The position numbers and the translations under genes are program-made. A DNA stretch of 64,000 bases from Farysia itapuensis (lineage: Eukaryota; Basidiomycota; Ustilaginomycetes; Ustilaginales; Ustilaginaceae). The stretch is taken from NCBI GenBank assembly GCA_023212645.1, contig JALBYC010000026.1, positions 1 to 64,000 on the forward strand, given 5' to 3'. Shown piece after piece: positions 57,340 to 64,000 of this stretch. Under the pieces are notes generated by a model. That model did no database searches and was not told where the DNA came from. It was given only the letters and a program-made list of their open reading frames with translations. Positions within the stretch are counted from its first letter, which is position 1; every line of letters starts with the position of its first letter.

Positions 57340-59013
57340 ATGGTGTCCAAGACTTTGTTCAGTGTGGTTGCTCTGTTGGTCGAGCTTTCTGCGGTGGTGG
57401 TGGTGGCGTTGCCGGCCTCTCAGATACAGCCGCGGTGTGCGGATGACCAGGCGTACCGCCTTGATATCCCTGGCAATGCTCAGGGAGCGTCGTTTGGACA
57501 GTCTTCGTCCTTTGCATCCTACTCGTTCGAGCCAGCGTTCTGGGTCGAGTTCTTTGGCAATGCTTCGTCCCCCAACAAGCTCACGTTTGAACTGCTGGAC
57601 CGGATCTACGAGCGGGGTGGACGTCCGATTATTCGACCTGGCGGTATCACGATGGACAGCATGATCTTTGACTCTGCAGCTGGCAACCCAGTCCGCACGA
57701 CCAACCCGGCCGGCGGAGTATACCGAACAACTGTCGGTCCGGACTACTACCGTAGCTGGGACAACTTCCCCGCCGACCTCAAATTCGTGTCGACACTCAA
57801 CTTTGGTAACAACAGTCTTGAGATTGCGCAAGGGCTGGCGCAGGCATCGGTGCAATACCAGAGCAGTCGAATCAAGTACTTTGAGCTAGGCAACGAGCCG
57901 ACCAACTACAACTCGACTCGGTGGGACAACAGCACCGATGCCTATGTTGCCCAGTGGAAGAACTTCACTGCACAGATTGACTCTGCCATTGACAAAGCCC
58001 AGGGACAAGGTCAACAGCCGGGATACGGTGCAAAAGAACGGTGGTGGGCCTCGTCCGCCACCACAGACAACTCTGGGCTCAATGTTCGACCAGTAGACCT
58101 GATCCCCGCTGGAATCGACTCGGATGACCAGGTGGCAGAGTATTCGATTCATTCGTACGCTTTTGCAACGTGCGACCCTGCTCGTGCAGCTCGGGCCACG
58201 CTGCCCAACATCCTGAACCATACCGATCTGGTGCTGTATGCCGACACGGAGATCATGCCGTCAGCGCAGGCGGCGCTCGACTCTGGCACTCCCTGGGTCA
58301 TTGGCGAGTTCAACTCGATCGCCTGCTCGGGTCAGCCCAATGTCTCTGACACTTTCGCACAAGCGCTCTGGAACGTCGACGTTGAGCTGATCTATGCTGC
58401 GCGAAATGCATCGTCCGTGCACTTGCACCAAGGCGCCACGCTCGTCTTCCAGTCGAGCCAGCAGACCAACACGGCCGCTGATGACGGGTCCCCTGGGTTT
58501 TCAACATACGACTTTGTCTACCCCGAATCGTCGTCTAAGCGTGGCGAGGCACGTGCTCTGCCTTCTTTTGTGGCTCAGCTGTTCATGGCAGAAGCCATGT
58601 CGACACCCTGCAATGCAGAGCAACGCGTCCGAGTTGCACAGCTTCCAGCTCCCGATCAGATTGGAGACGAGCGCTTTGCTTCCTACGCCTTCTACCACGA
58701 TGACTGCCTAGCCAAGCTAGCTGTGATCAACATGCAGCCGTACTACGCAAATTCGACCGATGACTACAGCCACACGCTCGATCTTTCACAGTATATTGCG
58801 CGAAAGGGACAGGCGTACCTCAAGCGGATGACTGCTCCGTCTGTCAACGAGACTGATTCCACCAAGGCGACTTGGGCGGGCCAATCCTTCAAAGACGGCT
58901 ACGCTCAAGGATCACAGTGCATTGAAACCATTGGATCCGACGGCCTTGTCACTGTTCGTGGCAGCGAGGCGGTACTGGTCTATTTCGACGCCAAAGATGT
59001 ATACGGCTTGTAA
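57340..59013 (+). CDS. Secreted glycoside hydrolase family 79 (beta-glucuronidase type)
   Basis: Predicted extracellular enzyme cleaving glucuronic acid or 4-O-methyl-glucuronic acid from plant or fungal glycans. The 557-residue protein has a signal peptide (about 1-24, cleavage near ALPAS). A TIM-barrel domain follows with the acid/base Glu186 in YFELGNEPTNY and the likely nucleophile Glu323 in WVIGEFNSIACSG. The C-terminal part (about 440-557) is a beta-domain, ending in VLVYFDAKDVYGL. Many NxS/T sites fit secretion. The start is the ATG at 57340. Family GH79 is well supported; the exact sugar specificity is not. It is the only clearly secreted enzyme in the window. Confidence 0.88.
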   Translation: MVSKTLFSVVALLVELSAVVVVALPASQIQPRCADDQAYRLDIPGNAQGASFGQSSSFASYSFEPAFWVEFFGNASSPNKLTFELLDRIYERGGRPIIRPGGITMDSMIFDSAAGNPVRTTNPAGGVYRTTVGPDYYRSWDNFPADLKFVSTLNFGNNSLEIAQGLAQASVQYQSSRIKYFELGNEPTNYNSTRWDNSTDAYVAQWKNFTAQIDSAIDKAQGQGQQPGYGAKERWWASSATTDNSGLNVRPVDLIPAGIDSDDQVAEYSIHSYAFATCDPARAARATLPNILNHTDLVLYADTEIMPSAQAALDSGTPWVIGEFNSIACSGQPNVSDTFAQALWNVDVELIYAARNASSVHLHQGATLVFQSSQQTNTAADDGSPGFSTYDFVYPESSSKRGEARALPSFVAQLFMAEAMSTPCNAEQRVRVAQLPAPDQIGDERFASYAFYHDDCLAKLAVINMQPYYANSTDDYSHTLDLSQYIARKGQAYLKRMTAPSVNETDSTKATWAGQSFKDGYAQGSQCIETIGSDGLVTVRGSEAVLVYFDAKDVYGL

Positions 59014-59215
59014 CTAGCACCTCCCTGGATTTATGGGAAAGATGAGAGTGTTGCTCAGATGGATCACGTGATTTCTAGCGCGCAGAGTGTTTGTTTGAGT
59101 GAAATACGGGCAGGTGCACAACACGACAAGACGCGTTGGAAAAAGCCAAATTGCGCATTTCAAGTGAGATCAACACTTTTGGCCTGTCGCTCTCACCACT
59201 CGCACTCACCACAAC
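59014..59215. other. Intergenic, GH79 3' flank / SMC4 promoter
   Basis: 202 bp between two genes on +. No element is recognised. Confidence 0.4.
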
Positions 59216-62200
59216 ATGCCACCCAGAGGAGCACGAGCAGCAGCATCGGCTGCAAAGGCACGCCATTCGACAGAATCAGCGGCATCATCATCATCATCCT
59301 CCTCGGCACAGGCATCCGCGGCTAAACGTGCTGGAAAGTCAGCTCGCGCCTCGGCCAAACCATCCTCCTCGGCCAGGTCGCGCAAACGCATTGTAGAGTC
59401 TGAAGAGGAGGAAGAGGAGGATGATTCGGATGATGATGAGATGCACAGTGCAGAAGAGCAGGACGATAGTGAAGAAGAGGAGCGACTTCCTAGCAAGACG
59501 TCTCGCAAGTCGGCTGCAGCTCCCGCACAGCGAAATGCGCGTACTTCACGAGCCAAGCCCGCTCCAGCTCCCGCAAAGCGACGCGGCAAGAAGCTGATTG
59601 AGAGTGATGAGGAGCAGGACGAGGTCAAAGCAGCCAGCGATGACGAAGACCTTGACGATTCGCCCTCAGTCGCTCGCACTGCGCACCTACCTACTGCTAA
59701 ACTGACAGCTGAAGCAGATGAATCAGACGACTCTGATGCCTCCGAGACTTTTGTCGACCAAGCCAACGACAACGCAACAGCACAGCCACTGAGTGACAAG
59801 ACCAACACCGTTCCCGTGCCCGAGACACCGTCTGCTGCGCTACTCAAGCAGCTCAGTTCTCCCTCGAAGCCTCACGCTATCGCAACTCCGGCTGGTCCTT
59901 TGAAGCGCCTCGTGATCCACAAGATGGTCCTCAACGACTTCAAATCGTATGCTGGGCGACAAGAAATCGGCCCTTTCCACAAATCCTTCTCCAGTGTCGT
60001 CGGTCCGAACGGAAGCGGCAAGAGTAATGTCATCGACTCTCTCCTCTTCGTCTTTGGCTGGAGAGCGACGAAAATGCGTCAGGGCAAATTGAGCGAGCTC
60101 ATCCACAACTCAGCTGGCAAGGAGAACTTGCCACACTGCAGTGTCGAGGTCTGGTTCCGCGAGATCGTGGATCTGCCTGGCGACGGATTCAGGGTCGTCC
60201 CTGGCAGCAAGCTTATTGTCTCGCGAACCGCGTACCGAAACAATACCTCACAATACTTTATCAACGCTCGCAAGTCTACATTCACCGAATGCACTACGCT
60301 GCTCAAAGCAAAAGGTATCGACCTTGACCACAAGCGGTTCTTGATCTTGCAGGGAGAGGTCGAGTCGATCGCCCAAATGCCGCCCAAAGCCAAGAATGAG
60401 CACGAAGAAGGTCTGCTCGAATATCTCGAGGACATTGTCGGTACCAGCTGCTACAAGACACCGATCGAAGAGCAAGCAAAGCTGGTGGACGAAGCAAACG
60501 AGCGTCGTGCCGAAAAGCTCGGACGACTCAAGATCGTGCAGAAGGAGAAGGACGCACTTGAATCCAAGAAGCGTCAAGCTGAAGAGTTTCTTCGCGACCA
60601 GAACGAACTCTCGCAGCGCCAGTCGGCACTGTGGCAAGTCTACCTCTTGGAGTGCAAAGATCAGATGAAGGTTGCAGCCAACGCCATCGAGTCATTGCAG
60701 GCACGCATGGCCGAAGAGACAGAAAAGCACTCCGGATCCAAAGCCGAAATTGACGCCTTGGAGCAAGAGTACAAGACGTTTGTCAAAGATTTCGAAGCGA
60801 TCGCGAAAAGCACCGAAAAGGTGGCCAAAGAACTAGCCAAGTACGAGAAGGATGACGTTCAGTTGCAGGAAAAGCGCAAACATCTCGAGAGCCGTAAGAA
60901 GAAGCTTAGCAAATCCCTCGGTGACGACAAACACGCCTTGTCAGAAGCCAAATCGACCGCAACCAACTCGACGGAGACCATTGAGAAGGTTACTGCCGAG
61001 CTTAGTAAGCTCGAAGCGTCCCTCGATCGAGAAGAGGCTGAGCTGGAAAAGATCCGCGACTCCCTCAAAGGCAAGACCGAGATTTTTAGTCGAGCCATTG
61101 AGCAGAAACAGAAGGAGCTTCAGCCCTGGACGAGCAAGATCAGCGAAAAGACCGCCGCTAGAGATGTCGCCCAAGAGGAACGCCAGCTTCTCGCCAGTCG
61201 CTCTGAGCAAGTCGAGGCCGGTATCGCCGAGGCCAAACAAGCGCTCGAGGACCTCGAGCTCGACAATCGGTCCAAACACGACGAGGTGCAAAGTTTGAAA
61301 CAGGAGCGGAAGGATCTTGACAAGAAAGTCAAGACGTGCCAGATACAGCTGACCGAGATGAAGGAGCAGGAGTCGAGTCTGCGCAACAAGTTTGCGTCGG
61401 CGCGATCCAAAGCTGAAGACGCCAAGTCCGCTGCCAGCGCTAGCCGTTCGCAGGGCGATGTGCTTTCCAGTCTGTCGCGTCAGGCTGAGCTTGGTATGAT
61501 CAAAGGCTTCCATGGTAGACTCGGCAACCTGGGTGTGATTGATGACAAGTATGACGTTGCCATCAGCACAGCTTGCCCCGGTCTCAACAACATCGTTGTC
61601 GATTCCGTCGACTGCGGTCAAGCTTGTATCGAACATTTGCGCAAGAATAACCTCGGACGTGCCAATTTTGTCCTTCTCAACAGTTTGGGCATCAACGAGT
61701 CTGCGCTGGCTCCGATTCAGACGCCAGAGAACGTGCCACGCTTGTTTGATCTCATCAAGCCGCGAGACGCTCGATTTGCCGCGGCGTTCTACCACCAGCT
61801 GCGTGACACCTTGGTGGCCAATGACCTTGCCCACGCCAATCGAATCGCCTACAGCGCCAAGCGATGGCGCGTCGTGACTCTGGACGGTCAGCTTATCGAC
61901 AAGAGCGGCACTATGTCAGGAGGAGGCAACAAGGTTTCGCGCGGCGCTATGAACTCCAAATTCTCCGCCGACGATGTCTCACCTGAACAGCTCAAGCGAA
62001 TGGAGCGCGATCGAGACTCTGCCGAGGAGATGCTCCGCGGCCATCTGACTTCTATCAAGACGGTTGAGTCGCTGCTCGAAGGCCATCGTGCACGCGAGCC
62101 ACAAATCGAGGTGACCCTTGATAAGATCCAGATGGACCTCGAGAGTGGGCAGCAGCGTATGGCTGAGGCGAAGAAGCGAGTTGCTGAGCTCAAAGCACAG

Positions 62201-63982
62201 AGCAAGCCCGACGCCGCTGACGCATCTCGTATCCAGGAACTCGACACGATCATCGCTGGTCTTGACAAGGACATTTCTAAGCTCTCTGAGAAAGCGCAAG
62301 TCATCGAAAAGGACATTGCCGAGCTACAGGAGAAGATTCTCGAGGCTGGCGGTGTTGCACTCCGCACGCAGAAGAGCAAAGTGGACGGCATCAAAGAGAT
62401 GATGGACCTGTCCTCCGAGCGCATCACCAAAGCACAGGTCGCGCAGTCCAAAGCCGAAAAAGACATCGTCAAGTTTGAAAAGTCACTGAGCAAAGCTCAG
62501 GAGCAACAGGAGGGCCTTGACCAGGAGCTTGACGAGCTTAAAGCTGAGATCGAGCAGAAGGCCAGCGCCGTTGACAGTGTGCGACGCAAGATGGAGGAGG
62601 CTCAGCACATTATGGATGCCAAGGCGGAGGAACGCGACGAGATCAAGTCTCAGCTTGACGAGCACTCGGAATCGGCCAACTCGTTCAGGGCGCTCGAAAT
62701 GGAAATCAAGCAGAAACTCGACGATAATCAACGCTCGCACTCTGATAATGAGAAGCGCCTCAAGCACTGGCAGGACAAGCTCGCGACGCTCGTGCTTCAC
62801 CAGATCGACGACGAAGAGGAAGAGCCAGAAGCGGCTCAGACCTCGACGGGCGATGTCCAGGCAGACGCAGCATCCTCTGTGCCGAAGCCTGCGGCTGACA
62901 AAGTGCAAGAGAAAGAGGACGAGGACTTGCCGCTCGAACTGCCAGAGTATCCTGATGACGAACTGCGCGCCATTGACAAGGAGACCATCAAGGGAGAAAT
63001 TGTCTTTTACGAGGAGAAAGTGGCCAAAGGCTCTGCCAACATGTCCGTCCTTGCAGAATATCGCCGACGAGAGCAAGAGTTTCTCGCGCGAGCCAAGGAC
63101 CTGGAGTCTACCACCGAAGAGCGTGACGCTGCGAAGAACAAGTATGACGATCTGCGGAAGCAACGTTTGGAAAACTTTATGGCTGGCTTCAGCGTGATCT
63201 CGTCCAAGCTCAAGGAAATGTACCAGACCATCACGCTGGGTGGTAATGCCGAGCTCGAGCTCGTCGATTCGCTGGATCCATTCTCGGAAGGCATCCTTTT
63301 TTCAGTCATGCCACCGAAAAAGTCGTGGAAGAACATCTCTAACTTGTCAGGAGGTGAGAAGACGCTTTCGTCACTGGCGCTTGTGTTTGCGCTGCACGCA
63401 TACAAGCCGACCCCGGTGTACGTCATGGACGAGATCGATGCCGCGCTCGACTTCCGAAACGTTTCCATCGTGGCCAATCTGATTCGCGAGCGTACGAAGG
63501 GTGGACAGTTCATCATCATCTCGTTGCGGAACAACATGTTTGAGCTCTCGTCCCGCCTCATTGGCGTGTACAAGACGGCCAACTGCACCAAATCGATCAC
63601 GATCGACAACACAAGCTTGTTCCAGCAGGCTGCCCCGGCTACTATCCCTCCATCCGCCACCAAGGCGAGAATGGGTGGCGCAGGGATGCCAGGCTCTCCA
63701 GTTGCGTCACAGTCAACGATGGTGGCAGCTACGCCAAGGCCGATGGCATCGTCTGCGAGTTTCTTGCCAAAGACTTCTTCCATGATGGCCCCTTCGCTTC
63801 TGCTCCGAACGCCAGCGCTCAACAAGGGTCTCAAAACCCCGTCCACCGCCCTGCAGAGATCGCGAATGGCAAGTGCAATCTCCTCCAACTTTCTCGCCGA
63901 TAAGGCGAAAGGCAGGGCCAGTCTGCTCGCCACACCCACACCGGCTTCCTTCCGTCCAACACTCGCCGGCAGTCAAGAGTAA
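59216..63982 (+). CDS. SMC4: SMC4 condensin subunit
   Basis: Core ATPase of condensin; with SMC2 it compacts chromosomes in mitosis. The 1,588-residue protein has a long Ser/Ala/Glu-rich N-terminal extension (about 1-230). The head follows: KRLVIHKMVLNDFKSYAGRQ and Walker A GPNGSGKSN (about 263-271). Two coiled-coil arms flank the hinge (about 755-900, MIKGFHGRLGNLGVIDDKYDVAI...GGGNKVSRGAM). The C-terminal head has the signature NLSGGEKTLSSLAL and Walker B VYVMDEIDAALDFRN (about 1,380-1,410). A Ser/Pro/Ala-rich tail of about 120 residues is unusual. SMC4 rather than SMC1-3 is shown by KMVLNDFKSYAG and WRATKMRQGKLSELIHNSAG. The ATG at 59216 is first in frame, and the stop is just inside the right edge, so the gene is complete. 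Confidence 0.95.
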   Translation: MPPRGARAAASAAKARHSTESAASSSSSSSAQASAAKRAGKSARASAKPSSSARSRKRIVESEEEEEEDDSDDDEMHSAEEQDDSEEEERLPSKTSRKSAAAPAQRNARTSRAKPAPAPAKRRGKKLIESDEEQDEVKAASDDEDLDDSPSVARTAHLPTAKLTAEADESDDSDASETFVDQANDNATAQPLSDKTNTVPVPETPSAALLKQLSSPSKPHAIATPAGPLKRLVIHKMVLNDFKSYAGRQEIGPFHKSFSSVVGPNGSGKSNVIDSLLFVFGWRATKMRQGKLSELIHNSAGKENLPHCSVEVWFREIVDLPGDGFRVVPGSKLIVSRTAYRNNTSQYFINARKSTFTECTTLLKAKGIDLDHKRFLILQGEVESIAQMPPKAKNEHEEGLLEYLEDIVGTSCYKTPIEEQAKLVDEANERRAEKLGRLKIVQKEKDALESKKRQAEEFLRDQNELSQRQSALWQVYLLECKDQMKVAANAIESLQARMAEETEKHSGSKAEIDALEQEYKTFVKDFEAIAKSTEKVAKELAKYEKDDVQLQEKRKHLESRKKKLSKSLGDDKHALSEAKSTATNSTETIEKVTAELSKLEASLDREEAELEKIRDSLKGKTEIFSRAIEQKQKELQPWTSKISEKTAARDVAQEERQLLASRSEQVEAGIAEAKQALEDLELDNRSKHDEVQSLKQERKDLDKKVKTCQIQLTEMKEQESSLRNKFASARSKAEDAKSAASASRSQGDVLSSLSRQAELGMIKGFHGRLGNLGVIDDKYDVAISTACPGLNNIVVDSVDCGQACIEHLRKNNLGRANFVLLNSLGINESALAPIQTPENVPRLFDLIKPRDARFAAAFYHQLRDTLVANDLAHANRIAYSAKRWRVVTLDGQLIDKSGTMSGGGNKVSRGAMNSKFSADDVSPEQLKRMERDRDSAEEMLRGHLTSIKTVESLLEGHRAREPQIEVTLDKIQMDLESGQQRMAEAKKRVAELKAQSKPDAADASRIQELDTIIAGLDKDISKLSEKAQVIEKDIAELQEKILEAGGVALRTQKSKVDGIKEMMDLSSERITKAQVAQSKAEKDIVKFEKSLSKAQEQQEGLDQELDELKAEIEQKASAVDSVRRKMEEAQHIMDAKAEERDEIKSQLDEHSESANSFRALEMEIKQKLDDNQRSHSDNEKRLKHWQDKLATLVLHQIDDEEEEPEAAQTSTGDVQADAASSVPKPAADKVQEKEDEDLPLELPEYPDDELRAIDKETIKGEIVFYEEKVAKGSANMSVLAEYRRREQEFLARAKDLESTTEERDAAKNKYDDLRKQRLENFMAGFSVISSKLKEMYQTITLGGNAELELVDSLDPFSEGILFSVMPPKKSWKNISNLSGGEKTLSSLALVFALHAYKPTPVYVMDEIDAALDFRNVSIVANLIRERTKGGQFIIISLRNNMFELSSRLIGVYKTANCTKSITIDNTSLFQQAAPATIPPSATKARMGGAGMPGSPVASQSTMVAATPRPMASSASFLPKTSSMMAPSLLLRTPALNKGLKTPSTALQRSRMASAISSNFLADKAKGRASLLATPTPASFRPTLAGSQE

Positions 63983-64000
63983 CACGCACACTCCACCCAC

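Noticed and set aside
1..64000. Transposons, CRISPR arrays, rRNA and tRNA genes
   Set aside because: No transposase or reverse-transcriptase motifs, no spaced repeats, and no cloverleaf with a convincing B box were noticed on reading. A tRNAscan-SE and RepeatMasker run would settle this.

Overview
The window is nuclear DNA of a fungus, most likely a smut (Ustilaginomycotina, Ustilaginaceae). It is GC-rich and gene-dense. Most genes are single long reading frames, and the few introns are usually 60-100 nt with GTAAGT-like donors. The gene set is fungal: SHO1, PEX13, fungal-type DAHP synthase, a LIS1/PAC1 homologue, a chitin-synthase activator with Sel1 repeats, and a White-collar-1 photoreceptor without a GATA finger as in basidiomycetes. 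I cannot name the species.

Layout from left to right. 0.4-7.3 kb: SHO1 osmosensor and a 1,864-aa kinesin-4, both on -. 8-11.4 kb: peroxisomal enoyl-CoA hydratase/isomerase (+), NC2-beta/Dr1 (-, one intron), DAHP synthase (+). 11.5-18.4 kb: a 1,804-aa RING-H2 protein and PEX13 (-). 18.7-23.4 kb: LIS1 (+), flavodoxin-like quinone reductase (-), dual-start glycyl-tRNA synthetase (-). 24-28.5 kb: a C2H2 zinc-finger regulator, possibly Rbf1 (+, 917-nt intron), and the small twin-CX9C gene EMI1 (+). 28.5-30.2 kb: no protein gene, but a candidate telomerase RNA. 30.2-35.8 kb: ornithine aminotransferase (-), DRS1 helicase (+), eIF2B-alpha (-, one intron). 36-37.8 kb: a second C2H2 gene (-, five exons) that is a paralogue of the first. 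37.8-39.9 kb: 2.1 kb without a gene. 39.9-46.7 kb: Nudix hydrolase, Sel1-repeat chitin-synthase activator and Wco1 (all -). 47.7-53.3 kb: FIP1 (+), an RNPS1-like SR protein (-), a one-Cys peroxiredoxin (-, one intron), a Gfo/Idh/MocA oxidoreductase (+). 53.8-64 kb: an unknown membrane-anchored Ser-rich protein, a secreted GH79 glycosidase and condensin SMC4 (all +).

The most interesting region is 27.8-30.2 kb. EMI1 (+) and ornithine aminotransferase (-) converge, but unlike the other convergent pairs here (about 80-200 bp apart) they are 1.7 kb apart. In the gap, on the EMI1 strand, lies an 11-nt match to 1.8 copies of CCCTAA, the template needed to make TTAGGG telomere repeats, flanked by strong predicted hairpins. 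As I recall, telomerase RNA of Ustilago maydis (about 1.3 kb) is processed from the EMI1 mRNA precursor; the layout here fits that arrangement. I therefore annotate the gap as a candidate telomerase RNA with unresolved ends.

Several gene models had to be spliced by hand (NC2-beta, eIF2B-alpha, both zinc-finger genes, peroxiredoxin). Several starts were moved from GTG or TTG codons to the first sensible ATG.
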